From Monilinia fructicola (taxonomy: Eukaryota > Ascomycota > Leotiomycetes > Helotiales > Sclerotiniaceae), in the NCBI GenBank assembly GCA_008692225.1, contig VICG01000011.1, forward strand, positions 992,001 through 1,056,000: DNA of 64,000 bases, read 5' to 3'. How positions within the stretch are numbered: the first letter of the stretch is position 1; every line of letters starts with the position of its first letter. The position numbers were made by a program, and so were the translations under genes. The notes beneath the pieces are model-generated. The model had not been told where the DNA came from. It worked only from the letters and a program-made list of their open reading frames with translations, and did no database searches. Below are positions 23,987 through 37,117 of this stretch, in pieces.

Positions 23987-26696
23987 GTTGAAAATGAAGT
24001 AACGCTCAAGGACAAGAAACAACGAGAAGGAAAAACTTTGGGAATAAAAGGCTGGATATGCGGCAGGATAAGCTACCGTATCGCTGGAATCGAGCTTATT
24101 TTCCTTTGGTCAATCCTCCGCCCGTTCGGCGAACGCACCAGATATGTTCACATTTTTGCACTTGCGGCCTGCGTTATTGGAGAGTCGAACATGCATTGCA
24201 TGAATGGAGACAAAATCTTGCATCCCTATTAGACGGCCGATGCGATAGTTGAACGAGTGGGAACCTCGTCTGAAGAAAATTAGATTTAGCCGTGCAGCCG
24301 TGGTACAGTTTATGGGGCCGGTTCATTGAATGTCAAGGGTTGATGCAGGGTTCTCTGGGCCACACCCCAAATATGGGATGTGGGCCAAGTGGCAAGGAAG
24401 CACAGTACTGTAATTGACAGCTGATTTCAACGCGTATGAAAACGTGCTATCATTTTAAAAAGTGGATTGATATGCCATTCGACTTTTTTATGAGGCCTTC
24501 CCTATCTAGTCGAGATATTTTACAAGCGAGGTAATTTCAACCCCAACCCATAGCAACGATGAACTATGCCCGTTGTCCATGGACTCATGGAGCAGTCTCT
24601 CTCCCGCTGCCAAAGCACAGACTTGCCATCGTACTTTATCGCGGAATTCATTAAGATCTGTTGATCTTGTTTAATTGACAGCGTGAGCTGAGCGGCGAGA
24701 TTGCAGAGGCGTCCAGGCTAGGAGCATGGAATGTCAATATCAAGGGGGTGGAGGATAACATGTATTTGATATCATAACCGCGTCATTTGCATGAGCACAC
24801 AGGAAACATCGCATGCCAAGATCGTCCCTACGGCTGTCGTTGATACGGCTGTCGTTGATAGAGCTCATGCTTCACGGAGCTTTTTTTTATTCTCCGGCCA
24901 GTACAGTGTCGTAACATGAGTCTTGATGGCTATGGCTATGGCTGTGGCATTCGCTGTGGGGGCTTGAATGTGAGTATCTCCCAAAGTTTTCCATATTGAT
25001 GTATCTCTTCAATCTATCGAATGGCTCACAACTCTCTAGTCGCGCGTCAAAGACGATCCAAATTTACACCTCTGGAACAGTGAACGGCAACTGGTCCGAG
25101 AGCTTCCCGAGTTATCCTCGGCACTTTGATCGGGAAAGCTACGTCATGGTCCTTAATTTCATATGTCTAATTGGTATCCTCTATTCAAGCGGTATTTTGA
25201 CCGTCCTTTTCTATCATCGTTGTAGACAGGTCGATTATACGAGCTGGTTATAAGGGCAGCTAAGTCACCTTTTTGTTCACTGTTATATACTCTATCTGGG
25301 CCCAAGTCTTGTGGGGATGGCAATACGTCCCAGCAGAGGATATACTAGACTGGATACATGAACACTTCTATTTCTGGAATCATCGTAGAAACTCGAAAGG
25401 TGATATACGTTTGGGGATGCGAATTACCTTCTGATACTTCATTTTTGGTGTGATGTGAGCACTCCGACTAGACTCACTGTCTTGGGATGACTGCGGCAAA
25501 AGGAACTTGACATCACTGCTAGTTTCAGTTCTTGACGTCATGAGAAGTTATGAACATTGATGGCCGTCTACTTTGAAATCGGTTCAGAAGCTCTCAGGAA
25601 TTGATAGACAATGAAAATGCTTCGGACAGCAGTGAGCAAGTACCACAAAGCCGTTGTCGCAGTATCCATTTCTGTGGCAGTGGGTTATATTATTGTTGTG
25701 GTCATCTTGATTGCGGTCTGATACTGTCTGTTCCATATTTCTGTTTGGGAAGCAAATGGTAGGTTATTCTGGGTGGATTCCCTAGGCAATCTATATCCGA
25801 ATATCCTGTAGAGCAATGCTGCATGATTTATACAATCATGTGATGGATGGAGATTTGATGATGTTGTATCCACCAGTTCCCCTGCTGATCAAGGCTGGGC
25901 TGGAACGCATGAGGTTTGTCACCGTTTATGACCGTTTGTCATATCAGTTTCCAAATCTCTCTGAGTGACCGTTGAACCGTTGAACCGGAAAACCCTGCTG
26001 ACCATTTTCTGAATCAGTAAGATGCATTCTCATTGCCGTTTTTTAGAATGGGTGGGCCTTGCGATAAGTACACTGCACCTTCACCGCCCCTCACAACTCT
26101 TCAACCCAGCATAGATTCTCTAGTATCTCTACGCAAGATCTCAATCTAAGCACCGACTTCGATGCTCCAATGGGGGCCTTTAATCTACAGTACCTCAACC
26201 GTCATGCAGGTGAATACGATTATCGTAGCCAACGTACCATATTTGTGGCCATTATTCTCTCGTATCTGCAGGCTTGGATATTTTGCTCTAAACTCCTCTT
26301 TTGAAATACGATCCCAACTCACCCTACAGAATGAGAGCGCATAATCGCTTCAATCTTGTAGGACGCGAGGATCTTATCGCCGAAACCCTTGAAATTTCAG
26401 GCAATAAGCGGGTTTTTGAGGTTGGTGTCCTTACTGCTGAAGACACGGAGAAAAAGTCTACCTCCGACATAATCCGCCTCAGACGGTGAAGACTGTTGCT
26501 ATCACTTAACAGTGTTAACACACCCGAATGCGCAAAGTGGCTTGAAGTTTTGGTTGTAGCCTCATATAGAGGGCCAACGAGACAATGGAAGCCTTTACGT
26601 ATGTACTGGACGTGATAGGCAGCTTCTGGACTATTATTGACGAGGCCGGAACAATGCGCTTATCCCATATAATCGTATCCAACGACGTTCAAATTT
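23987..26696. other. Gene-poor spacer
   Basis: No supported gene. Open frames near 24038, 24996 and 26301 are short, without domain resemblance or convincing splice extensions. A small duplication, ACGGCTGTCGTTGATA, lies near 24830-24860. GCTATG units appear near 24928-24945, and ACCGTT units near 25920-25990. The promoter of the permease lies at its left edge. Confidence 0.5.
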
Positions 26697-27487
26697 CTAC
26701 TTTTCGATAACCAGAACTCCATAGTTAGGAATCGTCTTATAACTTTCCAACTCCTTCAGACTCGCACCTCCCTGTCCCTCGCCCTTTAGATACCTTTCCG
26801 GAACCACCGTGACACCCCATTCCAGTTTTCCACTTAACCCTGCCTCTCTCGCCGCCTCTTCATACACTTCTCTCTTCAGATGGTAGCACTCGAAATTCAG
26901 ATCTCCCCACCGGCGTTTCACCATGCACACGAAAATGAATACCATCCTCAACATCCTTAATATGATTATATATTAGATACCCGCTCCCACCCTCACTCAA
27001 GGGCCTTGCGCTTGCTTCCCCATTTACAGAATCAATCGGATTAGAAGACGGTGGTGGGGTAATCGAAACAAATCGTCCCCCTCCTCTCAAATTCATCGCA
27101 ACGTTCCGGAACATATCCACCAATCCCGTCCGATCCGACGCGTAATTCAGAAGCCACGCCCCGAACACAATATCAAAAGGCGCGCCCTCGTACCGCTGTG
27201 GGATCGAACAATCGGCTTGGATGAACGATACGTTTTCCCCTGAGCGTCGCGCTTCGTCGATCATGACGGAGGAAATATCAACGCCGAGAACAGAGTGGGC
27301 GCCCCAGTCCAGGAAACTGTAGGTGTAAAACCCGGTTGCCACATGCTAACTCGAGAATTCGTGCGTCTTTGATGTAGGGGGAGATGGTGCTTTGCACGTC
27401 TTCTCGCTCAATCAGTGCGATGGATGCGGTGCGGATGTAGTCATAAGGTCCTTGTATGGTGTCATATTGCTGCCCCCCAGTCGTCAT
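26697..27487 (-). CDS. Class I SAM-dependent methyltransferase (two frame breaks)
   Basis: Small-molecule methyltransferase of the Methyltransf_11/25 type; substrate unknown. It begins MTTGGQQYDTIQGPYDYIR at 27487. The SAM-binding motif I region reads ILELACG then TGFYTYSFL, followed by VLGVDISSVMIDEARR (motif with acidic ribose ligand), FIQADCSIP, FDIVFGAWLLNYA and LRGGGRFVSITPP. Two one-base insertions interrupt it, at plus-strand TT 27336-27337 (inside the glycine motif) and C4 at 26905-26908. Ignoring both gives a closed frame of 262 residues ending NYGVLVIEK. Isolated in gene-poor DNA with no biosynthetic neighbour, so role unassigned. Confidence 0.82.
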
Positions 27488-30398
27488 ATTTGCTGGATAG
27501 ATACAGTCGATGTTCTTGAGGAGTAGACTTCTGGAGACGAGTTAGGGAGTGGGGTAGAGAGCGGGAGAAAATGTCTAATTCACATGCGAAGAATCAGAAT
27601 CCGACTATGAAATTAAGACGCATATCGATACGATGAGATATCTTCCAGCGTGATCACGTGGGAACAAAACGGGACAATCGCATCCATCGCATCCATCGCA
27701 TTCTCAGCAGAAAAGGTGATCTAAGCCGCTTTCAGCGGGGGGTGTCCCCACTGCAACCCAGACCCTTGTGGTTCTTTCTTGCCGTCCCGCATCGGACTTT
27801 GTGGGTGCATTTATACCCTTGTATGCATTCCACAAATTGAACAGGGGCTATAGAGTGGCAAAGGCAAAGTTGAAGATTTTAGTGCGGATGTATCAGTCCG
27901 GATGAACTCATGTTGTGAAGAAGTGGGATGATGAATATGCGATCGGTACCAGTGTCCCGAGAAAGGGAGTCGAATACTCTATGCTAGCCCCAGCCGCTCT
28001 TTTCTTGCACAATAAGGTTATGCGATGTTCGTTCTTTATGCACCAGCCCTCACAATGTCACACATTGAAATGAGTTCCCACTGAAACCCCAGCGCAAATG
28101 CTCACCCAGATGATTGTTTCTTTGGTACATACAATAGCTGTGACTTTCCTCAACCCAGACGAATGATAAAACCTACCGTCTCACCTACTCCGTATCCAAT
28201 ACCCGGGAGTTGACCCTTGAACAGAGCTCCATCTTCATATAGACAGCACAAACCGTTTTTGATTGTTTCTTTCTATATTTAAGGCAGCAGCACGAGCCCT
28301 AATCCACCAAAGCGGAAATAGAGAACGTTCGAGCTGTTTGGGCGCAGTATTTTCAGTGTGGATGTCGTGTAACCAAATTTCGAGAATCCAGTCAATACAA
28401 AAGATTATGACGAGATTAATAGGCGCACCAGCGTGCGTATGTTCATGATGTTTTATTCAACCAGGCTTCTTGTGCACTGCAACAGACAAAATGAGTTTCT
28501 AATATATTGGGCCGCGAGAAATTGATTGTTCAGCCAGGCACCCAGACATTGGGTATGGGTAATACGCATCTGAAGTTCTGGATCTCTATTTCTAGAATTC
28601 CCACCTTTTGTTCGAGGGTGGAATGATGCCGGTCTAAAGTCAGGAACCGTTAATCTTAGAATGTCGGAGTTTTCTTCGTGCATAATTAGGGAGGATATCG
28701 AAAGCTCTGACGATATCAATACTGTGTTCGAACCCTCTTCGTACATTAGACGGTACCGGGCTGGTTTTATCGGGATATAACTCTGGGTGTCAAATCTTAA
28801 CCTTGGGAGATGGATATTCACGTCAAGTCGACGTCTTGGTGGCGATAAATTGACGGCTAATTTACTTGTCTCTCGTCAGCTGGTGCGAGCGCGCAGCATA
28901 CTACCTACCTCTGCTTACCCGCCGTCTTCATCGCTGCGTTTGACATCTCAACGCGTCTTCCACTGCGCCTACTCGACGCTCCTCTCGTGCTGCGCCCGCG
29001 GCGAGCGAGTCAATGGTACGTACGACTTTTGCCAACCAACGCAGATATTCCACGACATGGGATCGTCGAAGAAGAAAAGCTAGTCGCCGTCGCCGTTTTA
29101 CCGTCGCAGTAACTATACAGTATCAAGAGGCCCTCAAAATACCAGCTGTTCATCCTGCAAGGTATCTCCCACCAGAAAAAACTTGCACGGCTAGGTTCTC
29201 GCTTGGCATACCTCCAAGTAGTCTTGATTTCCGTCACGCTTGGTACTGGAATTCATGGGCCGGCCCAAGTAGTGGATAGCAATACATGTAACTAGGCCCA
29301 TCCCGGTATGGTGTTCAGCGTAACAAATTCCTCTCTTGCAGATCTAGCCAGCGCGGGGACGCAGCATTCGCCAGCGCAAGATCTCTCGAGATGGGAAGGG
29401 AGGAGATCAAGCGCTCGTGAGCATCGTTCAAGAAGCCGGGGTATTAGGTCTCGCGGTTCTTCTCGTCCGGATTGAGATTCTTGAGCGCGCGTCTGTTGCC
29501 AATAACATCATGCCGAGAGATCGGCCAGAGCCCCGCTGGATCGATGCGTGCGCCAGGCGCTCGGAAGTACGAGAAGCCTTGCGTTTGACTATGTATCTTC
29601 TCCCTGTCCTTCACATGATGACGTGGCATCGTACATGATCATTCTCTTTGGTGAACGATAGGTGAACATACTCCGAATCTTCGGGTCCAGGTCTCGCGTC
29701 TCTTGACCGATATTCAATATGAAACTCAACCCTCTAGATAAAATCTCTTCGTTATCAGAACCCATTGTATCGAGTAGGCGGAATGCCAGTAAGGAACTAC
29801 TCTACGTGTCATCGTGCCCATCTATCAATCCATATTGGCATCAGGAAAATTATATGTTTCGTCTAGTAAAAGATCAGAAGCATATCGACAGAGAGGAATA
29901 TAACACAACGGAGAAATGCAGTTTGAGGTAATGATTTAATGAGATTGCCAGAGGGAAGAGTAAAGAAAACCCTCCCATATTGAAATCTACAGTATCCCCC
30001 CGATCATAGAAACCAACATCCGGAAATCAGTAAACATTCGAAGCCTGGAGCTCTTGGGACATTCAAAGTTTGCCTCAAACAGACGAGATGATACAAGAGT
30101 GCGTTTGAATGGTTAACCATGGTGGCTCCTTTAGCACCCCGCTCCCATAAATCCCATGACAAAGATTTGATGCCAAATCGGTGTCTATCGGTCCAGTCAC
30201 TCCTCGGTCCAATCTCCACGCCACAACACCTAATTCCAAAACCGGAAACTAAAAAATCAAGAAATCATAAAATGCAATCATCGATAGCCCGTTTTCAAAC
30301 CATGTTTCCTGCACCAGACTCTATGAAATCAATACAATATGAGCATAGAAACCAGCCAGCGGCAGTCAACAAAGCCAGTTCCACTTGCAGACTTGCAG
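27488..30398. other. Gene-poor spacer
   Basis: No supported gene. Several frames of 60-120 codons (for example minus 28453-28821 and plus 28787-29083) lack domains and codon-like continuity. The motif CTACTCCGTA appears near 28185. GC content rises locally near 28860-29100. Confidence 0.5.
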
Positions 30399-31109
30399 TC
30401 ACTTCCCATTAAAATCACTAGCGTCACTCATAGTCGACGAGTATTCACCTACCTCGTGATGCTTTTCACCAGCCCAAGCCCCCGCTGCAATAAAAGGATC
30501 AGGGCCCCATCCGCTCTCTCCAGACTCCGTCCCACTTCCAGAACTATGAATACTGGAGTTCCCTTGCGTACTTCTATTCGTGGCCTGCATAGATGAAGAC
30601 ATACGATTGCGGGAAGAGTTTCGAGGGGTAGATGCGAGCGGATGTGAAGATTCATTTTCTCTCAGCCAGGCACGAAGAGGCCATGAGTAGCTTTGAACCG
30701 AGTATGGTTGGTCTTGTGTGATACTGCTATCGTTCCTGCGGTATCCATCGTAGGAGTTCCTGTCGAGCTTCTGAAAGTCGTGTCTACTTTCGTGAATTGC
30801 AACCTCTTCGCACAAAGTTGTATCCTGCGGAGAGGGAGTAGCATGTGTCGGGGTGGAGCTTAGATATGTATAGGCAGGCTGCTCAAAGACCGGAGTCTCT
30901 GATTCTAATATTTTGGTATCGGGCTGAGTTGCTGAAGTTATCCCAGCAGCATGTGTGCCAAGCTCCGAGCAACTGCAGTTGACCTCGTTGTAGATGGGAG
31001 GTCTAGTTGCCGAGATGGACTTCAGACAGTATTGACAAATGATGGCCCAATCGTCTAAATCATACTGATAAGACTCATCGGGCTTATCGTTGTTTCCAGA
31101 GGAAACCAT
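30399..31109 (-). CDS. Hypothetical Ser-rich protein with N-terminal Cys motif
   Basis: Unrecognised 236-residue single-exon frame starting MVSSGNNDKPDESYQYDL. Near the N-terminus it has CQYC and then CSCSE about 20 residues later, a possible small metal-binding pair. The remainder is low-complexity, rich in Ser, Thr, Asn and Pro, with no membrane segment or signal peptide, and ends DASDFNGK. The length and uninterrupted frame support coding, but there is no family evidence. Confidence 0.45.
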   Translation of the reverse strand: MVSSGNNDKPDESYQYDLDDWAIICQYCLKSISATRPPIYNEVNCSCSELGTHAAGITSATQPDTKILESETPVFEQPAYTYLSSTPTHATPSPQDTTLCEEVAIHESRHDFQKLDRNSYDGYRRNDSSITQDQPYSVQSYSWPLRAWLRENESSHPLASTPRNSSRNRMSSSMQATNRSTQGNSSIHSSGSGTESGESGWGPDPFIAAGAWAGEKHHEVGEYSSTMSDASDFNGK

Positions 31110-33042
31110 TCTGAGAGGCCAGAGGAAACTATCGAATTGTTAGGTATGAGGCGTCTGACAAGGCTTGTACGAATGATTTACAAAGCAAGGCGGGATCCGG
31201 AACCAATGATGAGTGTAACAATCAAAGATGACAGATTTGTGGGCTACTAGGTTAATATCCCAGCAGCATGAAGAATGCGGGGAGCTCAGGGATTGGGATA
31301 AAATAAGGCTGAGATGATGATGTATATATCTGTTCGGCTCGAATCGTGAATGTTGACACAAGATGAGAAAGTAAGATAACTTCGCTGATGATAGAGAGAC
31401 CAGAAAACGAGGAAAATTGCTAGCTACTTATACATCTACTTGGACTTAGACCTTTCTATCGCTCTTATGATTTGGAATGATGGAATGCTAGAAGGGCGGC
31501 TTAGCTTCTTGCTCCCGCGCTGGTTCAGAGGGCTTTGTGGTCATCTGGATGTACCCGAACATCGGAGTTCTTTAGACTCGACGGGTATGTGCATTATCAA
31601 AGACGCAGAGCTGTAGCTTGCCGGGACGTGTTTTTTCAACGCCCTACTATGCGCAAGGTTGTGAATTTGACTGAATTTAAGGAGCAAAGCGATATCCGAT
31701 AAAGGAGACAGGCTGGCGGGGTTTGAAGTCCATAGTATACGAGGCTATGCTATGCTCAATACCAATCATCCAAGGCGGCCATTGTCTGCCTCACTTTAAT
31801 AATACATGGTGATTGGTGCACTGTGTCGATACTTGTTGAGCTGAATGATGCTATTCTTCTGAAGAGTGAGAGAAGTCTTGGAGCTGTGATGACATATCAT
31901 GAATGCGCTTATCCTCGGGTAACATGAGCTGTCATTTTTGTTCAATTTCTCTTGACCCAGGGTCAGGGGCACACCAATCATAAGGAAAGATTGGCTTTAT
32001 CGGGAAGAATTGACATTTTGAATTGAGGGAGTCCCAAAACTAAGTGGCGATTGAACAAATTGCCTGTTCCCCTCAACTCTCAACTATCAAGCGTGGCCCA
32101 CCGGCATCGGTCGCTTCTCGTTCTCCCTCAGGATCATCTATGGCCAGTCAGCCTGGGTGATTTCTAACCTTGCAAGATTCTTCCTTGATTTCGTGCCAAC
32201 GGTCCTGGGTTTCTTGATGTTCGGCATCGTGCATACTTTCGCAACCGAATCATGCATACGGCATGATGGTTCTTCGGTTCTTCGGTCAGTTTCTATTAGC
32301 AACAATGATGTGCAATCCCAAGGATCCATCTCATCTCCTCATGTCTAAAATCTGCCTCGATGATCCAGCATATGCACTTTCATGAACCACATAATCTAGA
32401 CATCATAAATCCAGTAATCGCTGAGTGCAGCCTGAACTCGCACACAACAGCAGCGGGCCGAAAACCCATATGCACACGACTCGCTTAAGCTACCCCAAGC
32501 ATGAAACTTTATAAGGGAAACTCTAACATCCATGGATATCAATACATACCGCTATCTATTACATAATGTGAGGAAGCCTTTTGATGACAAAGTGGTTGAC
32601 TCAAATGATTCTCGGAAGACGCCGCGTTCCGCCTGATCTGTAATTTGAGACCCTTTTTCTAAGGTTGGTTGCTTTGATTTTGAGCCTCAAGATGACGACA
32701 GTATGAATTTGACCTCACGGTTTATGAGAAGTACATCCTCGTGAAATGCTTTGCGTATAGTTCTCCAGAAAGAAGGCATCAACTTGCAAGCTAGGGAGGG
32801 CGGGATAAAAAGATGCCTAAAAACTAAAATGAAGTTAAGCAAGCACATGAATCATGACGACGATATGGCCGATATTGAGCTGACCGACTACCTATTTTCC
32901 TCAAAAAAAAAAAATAAGAAACAAGATTTCAAAAAATGGGATCAGTTATAAAATTATCAAATTCTTCATGCTTTTCTACCATTGATACCTAACAGAAAAC
33001 CTTTATGAACACCTACGTACTCCATTCTTAAACACTGCTTTA
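31110..33042. other. Gene-poor spacer
   Basis: No supported gene. Frames at 32138-32348 overlap on both strands without domain resemblance, and a Lys-rich frame near 32751-32951 ends in an A-run. The right edge is the 3' flank of ERB1. Confidence 0.5.
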
Positions 33043-35391
33043 TTAAGTCCACAACCTACAAGTACCATCCGCACCAGCACTAACAAGCCAAGGTTCCTTT
33101 GGATGCCAGTCCACATCCATAACACCCAATGCGCTCTTGACCTTGTGCCCCTTCAAGACCTTCACTGGCACGATAGTTGCATTCTCCATAGCATCACTCA
33201 CAACCTTTCCGTGGAAGATTTGCAAACTTCCATCATCACTAGCATCTGCAAACAGAGGAAGCCCACCTTTGTGGTACTTAACAGCTCGGATAGCTTTGTT
33301 GTGGAAACGCATGGTCTTGTATGGTCGAGTAGAAAGGTCGAGATCGTGCCACAACAGACGACGATCATAAGAACCAACAATGAGATTGTCGCCTCCAGGG
33401 TGAATATCGAAAGAGGAGATCCAGCGAGCACCGGGTTGAATGATCTTGACCAATTCTTGTTTCTGTAAATCGTAACTGCGGATTGTGCGTTGAGTAGCAA
33501 CGAAGAAAATAGGTCGAGATGGATGGAATTGAGCAGTTTGAGCGATACCGGGAAGACGTCTAAAAGGAATTTGTGTGAGATGTTTCGAGAGTGTGTGAAT
33601 TGCGACGGCGGACTTTTGAGCGGTAGGAGATACTGTGGAGAAGAAGTCACCTCTTCGGTGCCAGGTAATGACTTTGACTGTGGATCTGACAGTGATCTTG
33701 ATTAGTACGCCTTCATCTTGTAGACGCGAGCTAGGACGAGCCCAGGTTGCGACTGGTTCTTTCTTTTGTCCGTTTGCTGTAAGCGCTTGAGTGGCGTTCG
33801 TTGCATAACCAAATCCAGCATCCAACAGTTCTCGGCTATTACTTTCAGCGACGGGGTCAATTATGGTTGGTACCATAAGGAAAATATCCTCTCCAGCTGC
33901 AGCCGAAAGTATGATAGCGTCTTTCGCTGGGCGCCACCTAACAACATTAACCGCCTCCTCGTCTCCTATTTGTGCGCTCCAGAGTTGTTTTCCAGTGAGA
34001 AGTTCCCAAACACGGACAGTACCATCATCACCACCACTAGCCAACCATGTTCCAGATGGATCGATAGCCAAGCTTCGTACCCTACCTTCATGACCTCGGA
34101 AGAGTGTCTGCGTGACGGTTGGGAAAGGCTTAAGTTCTTCAGGTTTTGGTAATTTTGGAAGTAGAGAAGCAGGGTCAATATTCAGCCTATTTTTGCGAAC
34201 TCGAGGTGCCAAATAGAGATCAAGCGAACGTTCGAACCTCTCATTAATAAACTTGTCATATCCTGGCACCTTTCGTAAAGAATCGTATGCAGTTGGAAGG
34301 TACTCCTTTTCTCTATCCTCAGGGTCTGTAGCTTCCCACTCTTTTCTCTCTGCCTTAGATGGGAGATATTCTGGAGGTGGGTTGTAACTCAAATCATAAC
34401 CTGGTGGAGGTGGCTTTGGAGCTGGAATTTTCATGATATGATCTGGTTGAGCCTCCTCGTTCTGCCATATATCGTAATGATGCTCTTCCTCTTCCTCGTC
34501 TTCGCGCTCTTGTGGTGGCTTGTATGGTAGAATTCTACCTTCTCGAATGGCTCGGACGATCTTCATAACTCGTTTTGCTTCATGCTTAGATGGCAAGAAG
34601 CGTCGCTTGGGTTCAGGAGCTGAGCTCAAAGGCATAATCTCCTCGATACCACTGAAATATGGAACATAATCCTACATATCAAGTCAGTTCTGTACCGCAA
34701 TACATATGTTATAAGAAGTGCTTACAGGATATGGGTCGTAACCATCTTCAGGAACCTCATTCGTCTGTATTCTGCGCAAGACCTCCAATTCCTCTTGAGT
34801 CAGGTTGAGAGGTTTGCCCGTAGAAGGATCCGTAAGACCTGTCCATCCCTTTGGTATATCGATACTGTCCAACAATGCATCAAGAGCTTCGCCTTTTGCA
34901 GGTCGCATGATCTTCTTGCCATTAATATCATATCCAATATGAGGGTAGGAATCGTAGAAAGACAATGGGATATTTCCAATGGTGTTAGTAGGTTCTTGAG
35001 CATCGGAATCATCTGAGTCGTAAACAGGGTCTATCTCCTCGTAAACGTATCGTTCCCCTCCATTGGCGTCCTTAACCACAGTATAGTTTGGCTTATCGTC
35101 GTCTTCATCAACATTGATCTTGCTGAGGGCATTTCTTGTCTTGGATTCTTCTCCTTCTTCATCCTCCGAGGGTACCTCATCACTATCCAATGCCTCGAGT
35201 TCGTCCTCATCCAAGTCTTCTTCATCCTCACTATCTTCCTCTGCCGCGCTGTCGTCAGATTCATCCTCACTTTGCGACAAGATTCCTTCTAACATTCCAT
35301 CACCAAATTCTGCTTCAGATTCAACATCAGATGACTCAGGTACATCTCGAGTAACAGCTTTACGCTTTCGTTGATTAGTTGTTGGCGCCAT
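33043..35391 (-). CDS. ERB1: Ribosome biogenesis protein ERB1 (BOP1)
   Basis: Nucleolar WD-repeat protein of the NOP7 complex (Erb1-Ytm1-Nop7), needed for 27S pre-rRNA processing and 60S assembly. Exons: 35391-34726 and 34671-33043; intron 34725-34672 (GTAAGC...TAG). All phases agree and give 764 residues, close to yeast Erb1. The N-terminus is acidic (long Asp/Glu tracts), followed by the BOP1NT region ([54 protein letters not shown]). WD40 repeats then follow from about residue 430 ([63 protein letters not shown]) to the end. No frame break. Confidence 0.97.
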
Positions 35392-35717
35392 TCTTGCAAA
35401 ATCTTGGGAAATTTGTTGACGACCTTGAAGCTTCACAAGATTTTTTTCCCGAAAAAATTGGTGGAAGAGCTTATCGGAGATTGTTATCTTAGCGTAAGGT
35501 TACTTTGTCATCTGGAGCCTGGCCAGCCTTGTCAGCCTCCATCAAACCCCTCTTCGCTCGTGTTGTACGTGAAGGTAAAGAAAGTACTGGAAGAAACAAC
35601 TACTTTGACATCTTTGACATATTTGCACAGAATTTCCATCACTTGTCACATCTACTATCATAATTGACAGTAGCATATACATGTGTTACCCAGCTGTCTA
35701 CATATTCAATTATTGTG
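35392..35717. promoter_or_regulatory. Shared divergent promoter of ERB1 and the Zn2Cys6 regulator
   Basis: A 326-bp gap separates the two starts, so both promoters must lie here. No specific element is assignable by eye; a T-run and AATT sequence lie near 35443-35460. Confidence 0.5.
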
Positions 35718-37117
35718 ATGATGGATTCCGCAAATAAACAAAAGGATGTCACGGCAAAGGCAAAACGTCGGGCTTGTGATGAGTGCAGTGAGTAACCTGG
35801 AGCTAGAAAGAGTTCAGCTGCTGTGCAACTACTGTGCAACTACTGATAGGAAGGACGAACGTAGGAATTAGAAAACTCGCATGCTCAAAAGATCTCCATG
35901 GGTGTGAAAGATGTTTGCGGGAGAGTATAGAGTGCCATTACTCTGCACAGAAACCGATGGGGAGGCCGAGAAAGCGGCATTTTATCGAAACTATTAGAGA
36001 TGAATCAACCAATACACAAAATACCCTACAACCTCTTTCCGATGATGGCACATTGCCCCCTTTCTTTGGCGACGTTTTTAGTAACCATGATCATGTCGAC
36101 TTCGCTGAACCGTATTTCATGGACTCGAATTTCAATGGATTTAACCCTAATCAGCAATTTCCACATACTTTAGCTCTGGACACCCCAGATTCTCTTTGGG
36201 TCTCAGACATAGATAACAGCCGCAGTGTATGGCATTTTGGAGACCGTGATATGCTAGGTGGTGCTCCTATTGATTTTAGTAATATGGACACGAACAAAAA
36301 CTGTGAAAATCAGCTCTTGGCCAACCAAGAAACAGATCCATCAAGGGCACAAAAACATTCATCTTCCTCGCCAAGCGGCAGTGATGGACCCTTTCCAATT
36401 TCAGGCGACAAGTGCAGCTGTTTACCATCGATGTACTTGTCACTGTCGGCTCTGCAAAATTTTCCAAGTGAGATCGATGAGGCTTTGAAGGTCGTTCGCA
36501 GCGCCAGTATCGTGGCATCAAAAGCTACTTGGTGTCCTTCATGTGGTGCGATAGCTTTGACTTCACCTACACCTCCTATAGAAGCCTTCCAAAATACCAT
36601 GCTTATTGGAACCATACTGCCTATTATAGCGAATGGCTACGGCCGTTTATTAAGGATGGTTGACGAAGCGACGGCAGAGGCAATTGCTAAAGGTCAAACC
36701 AAAGTCTTTAGATATCTCGACTACGGCGGATTATGCGAGCACCAGAAGCCACTTAATGAAGCAGTGGATTGTATTGGAAAGGCATTGCCTATGGCAGATA
36801 TGGAAATGCAGCCTTCAGAGTGGCGAACTACCGTAAGAGCCCTGTTACGAGCTGACATATATGGCCACGACCAACCTGGGTTTAAGTACAAAGGGTTGAG
36901 GGATCTTATTTCCGAAATGGAGCAACGTCAGAATGCTCGTCACAATATATTAGATGCACAAGTTGCGGCTGGTGTGCGTTCGACGGAGCACGATCACTTT
37001 CCAGACTTGAATGTTGCAGATTTAAAGGCCAGAGAATGCCACGGGGAGAGAACAAGAAGTTGTTTAGAAATCCTCAAAATTGCTAAGGTGGCTGTAGATA
37101 GCATTGTCATTGCATAA
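35718..37117 (+). CDS. Zn(II)2Cys6 transcription factor, AflR-like
   Basis: Fungal-specific DNA-binding regulator. Exon 1 is 35718-35787 (ATG at 35718 or 35721), intron 35788-35864 (GTGAGT...TAG), exon 2 35865-37117. The join completes the binuclear zinc cluster CDECRIRKLACSKDLHGCERC-type pattern (six Cys; spacing CX2CX6CX6CX2C then CX6-like HYSAQ), followed by the basic linker MGRPRKRHF. The middle is Ser/Asp/Asn-rich. The C-terminal half has conserved Leu and Cys positions (SALQNFPSEIDEALKVVRSA, KATWCPSCGAIAL) reminiscent of the aflatoxin-regulator domain. About 440 residues, no frame break. Such factors often control secondary metabolism, but no cluster genes are adjacent. Confidence 0.88.

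Noticed and set aside
28453..29640. Several 60-120 codon frames on both strands
   Set aside because: They overlap one another, lack domains and show no splice-supported extension.
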